Below are positions 43,374-50,663 of a stretch of 64,000 nt of DNA, one piece after another. The notes below the pieces were generated by a model. That model worked only from the letters and a program-made list of their open reading frames with translations. It ran no database searches and was not told where the DNA came from. The stretch is from contig CAZTOW010000029.1 in NCBI GenBank assembly GCA_964615375.1, positions 56,508 through 120,507 on the forward strand, in the 5' to 3' direction. Positions within the stretch are counted from its first letter, which is position 1. Each line of letters opens with the position of its first letter. Both the position numbers and the translations under genes were made by a program. Origin of the DNA: CAZKWG01 sp964615375 (GTDB taxonomy: Bacteria; Myxococcota_A; UBA796; CAZKWG01).

Positions 43374-43868
43374 ATGCGCGCGCTGCTCCTCGCCCTCACG
43401 CTGATCGCCTGCGGGCCGAAGACCAAGAACCTCTCGGACACGGAGTTCGACCACTACTACGCGCTCCGCGTCTACATGGAGGAGGACCAGATCAACCACT
43501 ACCTGAAGCTGGAGACCGAGGACGAGCGCAACGCCTACCTCAAGGAGCTCGGCCTCTGGGATCGCTTCTACAACTACTCGGACAGGATGCGCGAGGAGAT
43601 CGTGCGCGGCGACGTGGCGGTGGGCTGGAGCCAGGACATGCTGATGATGTCCTGGGGCCACCCCTTCCAGATCCGCAAGCTGGCGGGCCGCAAGGCCGAG
43701 CGCTCGGAGCAGTGGGTCTACCGCTTCGAGGTCGGCGAGGACGGCACCACCCGCGTGTGGACCCCGGACTCCAAGACCTACTACAAGGCCACCCGCCTGT
43801 TCGAGCGCGAGGTCACGCTCGACGACGGCAAGGTGGCCGAGATCACCGAGAAGGACGCCCACTGGTAG
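43374..43868 (+). CDS. hypothetical lipoprotein
   Basis: 164 residues; ATG at 43374 follows GGAG and yields a signal with lipobox LIAC (C11); the frame is open much further upstream but overlaps the Bat operon. The mature protein is charged and helical (FDHYYALRVYMEEDQINHYLKLETEDERNAYL, WDRFYNYSDRMREEIVRGDVAVGWSQDMLMMSWG), with a C-terminal beta hairpin (WVYRFEVGEDGTTRVW). The WGxPxxI-like turn and the strand pattern are like small outer-membrane assembly lipoproteins of the SmpA/BamE type, a loose resemblance only. Confidence 0.72.
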   Translation: MRALLLALTLIACGPKTKNLSDTEFDHYYALRVYMEEDQINHYLKLETEDERNAYLKELGLWDRFYNYSDRMREEIVRGDVAVGWSQDMLMMSWGHPFQIRKLAGRKAERSEQWVYRFEVGEDGTTRVWTPDSKTYYKATRLFEREVTLDDGKVAEITEKDAHW

Positions 43869-43877
43869 GGGCGTCGC

Positions 43878-44474
43878 TCACAGGCTGTCGACCGTGAGCG
43901 AGTACCCCGACCCGGTGCGCCCGCTGGTGCTGGTGAACACCCCGTCGGCCTTGTAGTACAGCGTGCTGCTCTTGCTCGCCGTGCTGCCCGACGAGGTGAA
44001 GCTGCTGGCGCAGAAGCCGGTGCTCTCGCGCATCGGGAAGTGCCCCTCCACCGGGTACTGGATGAGCTCGCTGGTGTAGCTGTTGGTGGAGTCCCGCACC
44101 GCGCGCACGTCCACCCCACGCTGACCGACGTCGAAGCTCAGGTACTCCACGCCGGAGCGCGGGCCGAGGTCGAGCCGGAAGGCGTTGGTGTGGTAGCTGC
44201 TGGACAGGTAGCCGTCGTAGCAGAGCACGACCAGGTTGTCCGAAGCGTCCGCGGTGATGTGACACTCCGGGTAGGTCCCGCCGTAGCCGTTCTCCGAGGA
44301 GCTGAGCGAGAAGTGCGCGCCCCAGCCGGTCGCCGACGAGACGTCATCGACCCGCAGGGTCACGGTGGGACAGCCGGACATCGAGACGGTGCCGTCGTAG
44401 GCGGCGAAGGCGGGCGCTCCGACGAAGAGGGCGCTGAGGGAGGCGACACAGACGAACGACTTGTGAACGGACAT
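43878..44474 (-). CDS. secreted hypothetical protein
   Basis: 198 residues; ATG at 44474 chosen (AGAGG seven bases upstream; a GTG codon precedes it). Clear Sec signal peptide ending AFAAY (about residue 25). The mature part is Ser/Thr-rich beta sandwich-like (TVSMSGCPTVTLRVDD, GWGAHFSLSSSENGYGGTYPECHI) with three to four Cys. No family recognised; probably a secreted or surface beta protein. The last 45 codons are Ser/Thr-Gly rich. Converges on the lipoprotein gene, leaving a 9-bp gap. Confidence 0.7.
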   Translation of the reverse strand: MSVHKSFVCVASLSALFVGAPAFAAYDGTVSMSGCPTVTLRVDDVSSATGWGAHFSLSSSENGYGGTYPECHITADASDNLVVLCYDGYLSSSYHTNAFRLDLGPRSGVEYLSFDVGQRGVDVRAVRDSTNSYTSELIQYPVEGHFPMRESTGFCASSFTSSGSTASKSSTLYYKADGVFTSTSGRTGSGYSLTVDSL

Positions 44475-44674
44475 CACACACCTCTACCAGTGGGCACGGC
44501 TGTATGCGCGTAGCCTGGGTTGTGTCATTGGCCTCGGAGGGGCTCTCTCCACCACCGCGCCGCTGACGACAACAAGATAGCACCCGCACCCGACCCAGCA
44601 ATGCAGCGCGCCCCACAAAACGGTCGCAGGAGCCCCCCGTGTCTACATCATGAAAACCTCCCCGCGCGACGCCG

Positions 44675-44703
44675 TTGACGCTCGCCCCAGGCTGGCCTAT
44701 GGT
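44675..44703 (+). promoter_or_regulatory. sigma-70 promoter of the radical SAM gene
   Basis: TTGACG (44675-44680), exactly 17 bp, TATGGT (44698-44703), with an expected start about 60 bases before the ATG at 44771. Between the secreted gene and this promoter (44475-44674) I see nothing else certain. Confidence 0.65.
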
Positions 44704-44770
44704 GTCTTACTCCTGGTGCTGAGGTAGGGGTTCCCCGACCTGGGCCTCGGGACCCTCGTCGGAGACAAGC

Positions 44771-46393
44771 ATGAAGGTCAGCCTGGTCAGCCCGTACCCC
44801 GACATCACGAATTACGGGCTTCGCACCCTCTCCAGCGTGCTGCGCAAGGCCGGTCACGAGACCCAGGTCTTCTGCATGCCCGACTTCGCGGGTGACGGGG
44901 AGAGCGTCCACGTCCGCATGTCCGAGGAGCGCTACCCGCCCGAGGTCATCGATCAGATGATCGAGCTGATGCGGGGCACGGACATGGTGGGCATCAGCCT
45001 GATGACCCACTACTTCGACACGGCGAAGCAGCTCACCCGGGCGGTCAAGGAGCGGCTGGGCGTGCCCGTGATCTGGGGCGGCTTCCACCCCTCGGTGCGG
45101 CCCGACGAGTGCATCCACTACGCCGACTACGTGGCGGTGGGCGACGCCGAGGACCTGATCCTCCAGCTCTGCGACCGTCTGTCGAACGGGGACCACAAGA
45201 ACCTGCACGACATCAAGTCGCTGATCTGGAAGGACGGGGACACCGTCATCCGCAACGTCGTGGGCAGCCTGGAGCAGGACCTGGACCAGTACCCGGCCCC
45301 AGACTTCTCGCGGGACGACCACTACGTGCTCTTCGAGGGCCAGCTCGCCCCGGTCACCAAGGATCTGCTGCGGCGCTACCTGCACAACGGCACGGTCAGC
45401 CGCATGTTCGGGCTCACCGGCTACCAGACCATGACCGGGCGAGGCTGTCCGCACGCCTGCAGCTACTGTGGCAACTCGTTCTACCGCGATCTGTACAAGC
45501 GTCAGCGATATGTCCGCTACCGCTCGGTCGAGCACGTCATCGGCGAGCTGGAGGCGGTCAAGCGCGACATGCCCTTCATCAACTTCTTCTGGTTCTCCGA
45601 CGACTCCTTCTTCGGGCGCCCGCTGCCGGACCTGCTGAAGTTCTGCGAGGAGTACAAGCGCCGCATCGGCGACCCCTTCTACCTGCTGGGCAGCCCCGGC
45701 ACGATCACGGAGGAGAAGTACGAGGCGCTGGTCGACGCCGGGCTCCTCTGCATCCAGATGGGGCTGGAGCACGGCAGCCCGCGCATCCAGAAGATGTTCA
45801 AGCGCTCGACGATGGGCAACGACAAGATCCTCAAGAGCGCCGAGGTCATGGTCAAGTACGCCGACAAGACGGCGCCGCCGCAGTACGACGTCATCTACGA
45901 TCTGGCCTACGAGACCATGGAGGACAAGCTGAACACGCTGCGCGTGATCAGCGATCTGCCCAAGCCCTACCGGCTCCAGGTCTTCAGCGTCATCTACTAC
46001 CCGGGCACCTCCCTGCACACGCTCGCGGCCCAGGACGGCCTGATCAACGACGAGAAGGCCGAGATCTACGACCGGATGTTCTTCGAGCGCCACGACTCCT
46101 ACACGAACACGCTCCTGTTCCTGGCGCGATCGGGCAAGTTCCCCCACAAGGTGCTGAAGGCCCTCATCGACCCGCGGGTCGTGAGCCTGATGACGTCGGA
46201 CTACATGGAGCCGCTGGGCGGCGTGGCGAAGAAGGGGATCAGCGCGCTGCGCAAGGTGCTGCGCAACCCGGCCATCGAGCGGGCGCGGGCGCTGGGCACC
46301 ATGGGCGGGCTGGACCGCTTCGAGGCCCGGCTGGTGGGCATGACCGGCGCCGACGCCGGGGCCGCCGCGCCGGTCGCGGGGATGACCTTCTGA
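44771..46393 (+). CDS. B12-binding-domain radical SAM protein
   Basis: 540 residues. N-terminal Rossmann-like cobalamin-binding domain (about 1-150: MKVSLVSPYPDITNYGLRTLSSVLRKAG, DMVGISLMTHYFDTAKQL, IWGGFHPSVRPDECI) without the DxHxxG histidine, so base-off B12 binding is uncertain. Radical SAM core about 200-440 with the cluster motif CPHACSYC (CxxxCxxC), then ESAM binding and PYDVIYDLAYETMEDKLNTLRVI. C-terminal extension of ~100 residues. The product is unknown; family members do methylations, ring contractions or cyclisations. Coupled to the GNAT gene downstream. Confidence 0.88.
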   Translation: MKVSLVSPYPDITNYGLRTLSSVLRKAGHETQVFCMPDFAGDGESVHVRMSEERYPPEVIDQMIELMRGTDMVGISLMTHYFDTAKQLTRAVKERLGVPVIWGGFHPSVRPDECIHYADYVAVGDAEDLILQLCDRLSNGDHKNLHDIKSLIWKDGDTVIRNVVGSLEQDLDQYPAPDFSRDDHYVLFEGQLAPVTKDLLRRYLHNGTVSRMFGLTGYQTMTGRGCPHACSYCGNSFYRDLYKRQRYVRYRSVEHVIGELEAVKRDMPFINFFWFSDDSFFGRPLPDLLKFCEEYKRRIGDPFYLLGSPGTITEEKYEALVDAGLLCIQMGLEHGSPRIQKMFKRSTMGNDKILKSAEVMVKYADKTAPPQYDVIYDLAYETMEDKLNTLRVISDLPKPYRLQVFSVIYYPGTSLHTLAAQDGLINDEKAEIYDRMFFERHDSYTNTLLFLARSGKFPHKVLKALIDPRVVSLMTSDYMEPLGGVAKKGISALRKVLRNPAIERARALGTMGGLDRFEARLVGMTGADAGAAAPVAGMTF

Positions 46394-46932
46394 GCTTCCG
46401 CCTGGTCACGAAGCTGCCCGCCGGGCGGCTGGTCATCGAGCGCGCCGAGCCCCGAGACGGCCCGGCCGTGCTGGACCTCTACCTGCGCGTGCTGGCCGAG
46501 GAGCGCTGGTTCATCTCCTCGCCCGACGAGGTCCTGGTGGACGGCGACGCCATGGGCGCCCAGATCGGCTGGATGAACCGCCAGGAGAACTGTGTCTTCC
46601 TGGTCGCTCGCCTGAACCGCGCCCTGGTCGGCGCCATCAAGGTCACGGGCGGAGACCTGCGCCGCGTCCAGCATGTAGGCAGGCTGGAGGTCTTCGTCGA
46701 GCCGGGCGCGCGCGGCGGCGGCGTGGGCACCGCGCTGGTCGAGGCCGCCATCCAGTGGGCCGAAGAGAGTCCTCGTTTGAAGAAGCTCTCGCTCAACGTC
46801 TTCGACGACAACCCCCGCGCGATGTCGGTGTACGAGCGCCTCGGCTTCGTGGTGGAGGGGCGGCGGCCTGGGGAGTACCGCGAGCGGGACGGGACGCTGC
46901 GGGGGGACGTGTTGATGGCGCGGGCGGTCTGA
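46390..46932 (+). CDS. GNAT acetyltransferase (non-canonical start)
   Basis: About 180 residues. Complete GNAT fold: RLVIERAEPRDGPAVLDLYLRVL at the start, LEVFVEPGARGGGVGTALVEAAIQWA (acetyl-CoA loop Q/RxxGxG/A), and KLSLNVFDDNPRAMSVYERLGFVVEG. The frame is open into the radical SAM gene with no ATG, GTG or TTG before the first beta strand; the best candidate is a CTG at 46390 that overlaps the radical SAM stop (CTGA). Either CTG with translational coupling, a ribosomal frameshift, or a sequencing error explains this. Function: N-acetylation of an unknown small molecule or protein. Confidence 0.75.
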   Translation: MSFRLVTKLPAGRLVIERAEPRDGPAVLDLYLRVLAEERWFISSPDEVLVDGDAMGAQIGWMNRQENCVFLVARLNRALVGAIKVTGGDLRRVQHVGRLEVFVEPGARGGGVGTALVEAAIQWAEESPRLKKLSLNVFDDNPRAMSVYERLGFVVEGRRPGEYRERDGTLRGDVLMARAV

Positions 46933-46993
46933 CTCGACGGGGGGGCTTGAGACCTCAACTCCCCGGGTGCGCGCCCCGCGCCGGGGCTCTGCC

Positions 46994-47024
46994 TTGACAC
47001 TATATTCCACTTATGTCATATATC
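46994..47024 (+). promoter_or_regulatory. promoter/operator of padR gene
   Basis: Perfect TTGACA (46994-46999), 19 bp, TATATC (47019-47024), or ATATAT at 18 bp. The ATG is at 47029, four bases after the -10, so the transcript may be leaderless. TGACA (46995-46999) and TGTCA (47014-47018) form an inverted repeat, and ATGTCA is repeated at 47013 and 47029; a PadR operator (autorepression) is plausible. Confidence 0.5.
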
Positions 47025-47028
47025 ACTC

Positions 47029-47604
47029 ATGTCACTTCGCTACGCCATCCTCGGCTTCCTCGAGCTGGAGCCGACCACCGGCTACATCCTCGGCCAGCGC
47101 TTCTCAGGCTCCGTAGGCTCGTTCTGGACGGCCACGCAGAGCCAGATCTACCGGGAGCTGCATGCGCTGGAGCAGGAGGGCCTGGTCCGGGTGGAGGTGG
47201 TGCCGCAGGACGGGAAGCCGGCCCGCAAGGTCTACTTCGTGAACCTCGCGGGCCAGGAGGCCATGCGCGCCTGGCTCGAGGAGCCGGCGGAGCTGCTGAC
47301 GCTCCGCGACCCCCTGCTGGTGCGCTTCGTGTTCTCCGCCACCGCCCCGCCCGCGGTGCTGGACGCGCAGTTCGCGCGCGCGCGGCAGGCCCTCCAGGAG
47401 CGTCAGGAGGAGTACCGGGCGCGCCTGGGCAGCGAGGAGATCTTCAGCCTCGCCCGCTCGCCGAGGGAGGCGCTGCTGTGGCGCCTCGCCATCGAGCAGG
47501 GCCTGTCCTGGTGTGAGGCCCAGCTCGCCTGGCTGGCGCGGGTGGACGCCGCGCTCAGCGCCCTGAACCCCGCTCCCCCGGAGACCGACCATGAGGCTTC
47601 GTGA
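47029..47604 (+). CDS. PadR family transcriptional regulator
   Basis: 191 residues. MSLRYAILGFLELEPTTGYILGQRFSGSVGSFWTATQSQIYRELHALEQEGLV is a PadR winged helix with the characteristic YxLGQ and QIYRELxxLE segments; the C-terminal helical part (about 100-185) is the dimerisation domain (PadR subfamily 2). Binds DNA as a dimer and usually represses a neighbouring detoxification gene. It overlaps the SDR gene by 14 bp, so the pair is co-transcribed and the regulator probably controls both. Confidence 0.92.
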   Translation: MSLRYAILGFLELEPTTGYILGQRFSGSVGSFWTATQSQIYRELHALEQEGLVRVEVVPQDGKPARKVYFVNLAGQEAMRAWLEEPAELLTLRDPLLVRFVFSATAPPAVLDAQFARARQALQERQEEYRARLGSEEIFSLARSPREALLWRLAIEQGLSWCEAQLAWLARVDAALSALNPAPPETDHEAS

Positions 47605-48394
47605 CCAGATCGTGCTCATCACCGGGGCCTCCCGCGGCATCGGCGAGGCCACCGCCCTCACCCTGGCCCGCCGAGGCGCCCACGTCCTGCTCTGCGCCCG
47701 CGACCTCCAGCGCCTCGAGGCGCTGCGCGCGAGGATCGAGGCCGAAGGCGGCCGGGCGACGGCGATGGTCCTGGACGTCACCGACCCCGCCAGCGTCGCC
47801 GCCGTGGTGGGCCGGGCGCTGCGCGAGCACGGGCGCATCGACGTGCTCATCAACAACGCGGGAAACGGCGGCTCCCTGAGCTGGCACCTGGACGCCCCCG
47901 CCGAGGCCACGCGGGACCTCTTCGAGGTCCACCTCTTCGGCACGGAGCGGATGACCCGCGCCGTGCTGCCCTCCATGCTGGCGCGGGGCTCCGGCCGCGT
48001 GGTGAACGTGGTGTCCACGGTGGGCTACGTGCCCATGCCGGGCGCGGCGGCCTACTCGGCGGCGAAGGCGGCGGTCATCGCGCTCACCGAGGCGCTGCGC
48101 GGCGAGCTGGAGGGCTCCCCCGTGCGCCTGGTCCTCTACTCCCCGCCGCACACGCAGACGGAGGCGGGGCAGGCCTGGCCGCTGGAGCTCCCTCGGAAAT
48201 TCTCCCCTCAGGACGCCGCGGACGGGCTGCTGGCCACGCTGGAGCGCGACCGCGCGGACTGGCTGGCCGGCGGCAACGGGAGCCTGCTCTGGCTGCAGCG
48301 CCTCTCGCCCGCGCTGGCGGCCCGGATCATGGGGGACATCGGGCGGAAGGCGACGCGGCTCACCCTGGGAGGAGCTCCAGGAGGGTCGCCGTAG
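47591..48394 (+). CDS. short-chain dehydrogenase/reductase (SDR)
   Basis: 267 residues, classical SDR: cofactor motif TGASRGIGEA (residues 11-20), LLCARDLQRLEAL (Arg favours NADP), NNAG, catalytic Ser in VVSTVGYV and YSAAKAA (Tyr and Lys). A C-terminal ~60-residue extension is not standard (substrate lid). Substrate unknown. Overlaps the padR gene and its tail overlaps the end of the gene on the other strand by 35 bp. Confidence 0.92.
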   Translation: MRLRDQIVLITGASRGIGEATALTLARRGAHVLLCARDLQRLEALRARIEAEGGRATAMVLDVTDPASVAAVVGRALREHGRIDVLINNAGNGGSLSWHLDAPAEATRDLFEVHLFGTERMTRAVLPSMLARGSGRVVNVVSTVGYVPMPGAAAYSAAKAAVIALTEALRGELEGSPVRLVLYSPPHTQTEAGQAWPLELPRKFSPQDAADGLLATLERDRADWLAGGNGSLLWLQRLSPALAARIMGDIGRKATRLTLGGAPGGSP

Positions 48395-49265
48395 GCAGCA
48401 GGAGAGGCTCGCCCTGGGCGGGCTGGAGGGCGAGCCCGCCCTCGACCCAGACGACCCGCTCGGGCCAGGTCCACTCGCCCGTCGGGGCCAGGACGTGGAG
48501 ATCCAGGCTCACCCAGATCCAGGGCCATTCGGCCAGGGCGGTGACCGAGGCGATCACCGGATCGTACGGGGCGCCCTGCTGGGTCCAGGTCCACCTCCGC
48601 AGCGGGACCGGCGGAGAGGCGGGAGCAGCGTCGTCCACGGCCGCGCCGACCGGATCGCCCAGGCCGGCGACATCGCCATAGAAGGCCCAGCGATGTCGGG
48701 CCGGGTCCTCCACCACCAGGGCACGGTCGATGGGCAGCCTCGAGCTCGGGTTCAGCAGCGGCTCCGAGACATAGTCGTGCAGCAGGAGCCCTCCCACGCG
48801 CTCGACGTGATCCACCAGGGGTCGAGCGTGGGGGATGCGGTAGCACGGGCAGTGCCCCTCGTAGTCCATCGGCTCGGAGGGCACCCAGGCTGGCTCGAAG
48901 CGGGCGGGGGCCGCGCCGGCCACCCACTCCAAGGCGGGCGCGCGACGGGCGGTGACCTTCACGCTCCCCAGGATCCGTTCGTCCACGGGCGACTCGGGTG
49001 TGGGCCGCGAGGCCAGCGCCGCGAGGGCGTGTTCAGGCTCGCTGGCGTCCAGCGCGACATAGCCCGCGCGCGCGAGCAGCCAGCCCTGCTCCTCCGCCGA
49101 GGGCTCGCCCCGAAAGCTGCTCCACCGGATCCGCGCCTGCCCATCGACCGTGACCGCCTCGCCCTGGTTGCCCTGGCTGCGGGTCAGCCCGAGCAGCTCC
49201 TCGGGCAACCGCTGCTCGCACGCGGAGACGCTCGAGAGATGTGCCAGGAGATCGGGCTGATCCAT
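48360..49265 (-). CDS. hypothetical protein, no family recognised
   Basis: 301 residues; AGGAG 6 bases before the ATG. No signal or TM. Composition is normal for a cytosolic alpha/beta protein with many Trp. Residues 90-190 contain GHCPCYRIPHARPLVDHVERVGG, with a Cys-x-Cys pair and His that could bind metal; a later piece (RWTWTQQGAPYDPVIASVTALAEWPWIWVSL) is aromatic. The C-terminus overlaps the SDR gene end. Function unknown. Confidence 0.65.
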   Translation of the reverse strand: MDQPDLLAHLSSVSACEQRLPEELLGLTRSQGNQGEAVTVDGQARIRWSSFRGEPSAEEQGWLLARAGYVALDASEPEHALAALASRPTPESPVDERILGSVKVTARRAPALEWVAGAAPARFEPAWVPSEPMDYEGHCPCYRIPHARPLVDHVERVGGLLLHDYVSEPLLNPSSRLPIDRALVVEDPARHRWAFYGDVAGLGDPVGAAVDDAAPASPPVPLRRWTWTQQGAPYDPVIASVTALAEWPWIWVSLDLHVLAPTGEWTWPERVVWVEGGLALQPAQGEPLLLPTATLLELLPG

Positions 49266-49334
49266 TCGCGCTCCTGAATGGCGTGGACCTCCACTGTAAG
49301 ACGATGCGCACGCGGGCGGGAGGCATGACGCTCA

Positions 49335-50426
49335 TCAGTCTAGTGTGATCTGATACACTCGCGCCTCCGCCCAGGCCCCAAACCCCGTCCCCGCCAGCTT
49401 CGCGCACTCGAACTTCCCCAGCTCGCGCTCGATGCGGTCGCCAGCGTCCCAGAGCACCCAGAGCTCGCCCGCGCCGGGCCCCAGCGCGAGGGCCTCGGGG
49501 GACTCGCCGGCGAGCGGCTCCAGGTCCGCCAGGTGCTTCGCCTCCTCGCCGGGGCGCCAGGTGTAGATCGCGGGGGGCGGGCCGTCCTCGCCCGAGGGCC
49601 CGGCCAGCACCAGCGCGAGGCCGTGGGCCGCGTCCCAGGCCAGGTCGCGCACGCCGCGCCCGCCGAGGTCCAGCGCCCAGGAGGGCCCGAGGGTGAACGC
49701 GCCGCCGGGATCGCCGACCGAGAGCACCAGCGCCCGCCCCGGCCCCACCCGCGGCCCGCGCAGCCCCAGCAGCAGGCGCCCCTCGCCGTCCAGGGCCACG
49801 CCCTCCAGGTCGAGCCCGCCCTTCTTGGCCACCCCGGTCTCCGCCTCCGGGGGGAGCCCGCACTCGGGGCAGGCGGCGAGGGCCGCGGACTTCAGCGCCT
49901 CGGGCAGCGCAGGCTCCGGGCGGAGGGCGGGGGTCCAGGCCAGCACCTCGCCCAGCGGCCCGACGTGGGCGATCCGCCCGCGGGTCTTGAGCTTGCCGCT
50001 GTTGGAGAGGCTGTGCGAGCCCATCAGCCAGGCCCCAGCGCCGGCCGGCGCCACGCCCTCGAGATCGTCCATCTCGAAGGCCGCGCCGTCCACGCTCCGC
50101 AGCGCCCGGGTCCGCGTCGGCGCGCCGTCCGGCCCGAAGCCGAGGATCACCCCAGCCTGCTCGTCGTCCACCACCCAGAGCTCGGGCCCGGCGGGGCCCT
50201 GCACCCAGGCGCCGCCCGAAGCCTCGCAGACGCCGGGCAGGCGCAGCGGGCCCCGGGTGAGCGTGAGCGCGCGGATGAGGCGCTCCCCCGTGCCGCCCCC
50301 CTGCGGGAGGCCCCCGGCCTCAGGGGGAGATGAGGCTGGCGTGGAGACAGGGGACTCCGAGGCGGTGGGCGGCTCGGGGGAACGCGAGGAGGTGCAGGCG
50401 AGGAAGGCGGCGATGAGCGTGATCAT
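49335..50426 (-). CDS. lipoprotein, DUF3616-like propeller
   Basis: 363 residues. Signal peptide MITLIAAFLACTSS with lipobox FLAC (C11), then a Ser/Pro linker. The mature part has beta-propeller features: WVVDDEQAGVILGFGPDG, DDLEGVAPAGAGAWLMGSHSLSNSGKLKTRGRI, KKGGLDLEGVALDGEGRLLLGLRGPR and GESPEALALGPGAGELWVLWD. The GGLDLEG and PEALAL phrases are close to DUF3616 (SdiA-regulated-like) proteins. Function unknown. Confidence 0.7.
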   Translation of the reverse strand: MITLIAAFLACTSSRSPEPPTASESPVSTPASSPPEAGGLPQGGGTGERLIRALTLTRGPLRLPGVCEASGGAWVQGPAGPELWVVDDEQAGVILGFGPDGAPTRTRALRSVDGAAFEMDDLEGVAPAGAGAWLMGSHSLSNSGKLKTRGRIAHVGPLGEVLAWTPALRPEPALPEALKSAALAACPECGLPPEAETGVAKKGGLDLEGVALDGEGRLLLGLRGPRVGPGRALVLSVGDPGGAFTLGPSWALDLGGRGVRDLAWDAAHGLALVLAGPSGEDGPPPAIYTWRPGEEAKHLADLEPLAGESPEALALGPGAGELWVLWDAGDRIERELGKFECAKLAGTGFGAWAEARVYQITLD

Positions 50427-50432
50427 CGGGTC

Positions 50433-50460
50433 AGGATATCTCGACCCCAGCGCAGCGCAA
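50433..50460 (-). promoter_or_regulatory. possible promoter of the DUF3616-like gene
   Basis: Minus strand TTGCGC (50460-50455), 16 bp, TATCCT (50438-50433), only six bases from the ATG at 50426. If used, the mRNA would be nearly leaderless, like the padR and divIVA-like genes. Confidence 0.35.
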
Positions 50461-50663
50461 CCAGGAACAGAAACTGTAGACAGACCAACACAACTGATCC
50501 GAATCGGCGGAAATCACCGATCCAGGCCACTCGTGCCGTCGCCCCGCTGGCGCCGTCACAAGGGTACGGTTATCGACCAGCGCGCGCGGGGGCATGTCAC
50601 AGCCGGTTACAGCTCACGCGGCGTCCACACCCAGGGCCACCGTCCGCGAGGGGCACACATCGA

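Noticed and set aside
45109..46389. N-terminal part of the 607-codon plus ORF that ends in the GNAT protein
   Set aside because: Overlaps the radical SAM gene in another frame with Arg/Pro/Gly-rich sequence; only the part from about 46390 is a protein domain.
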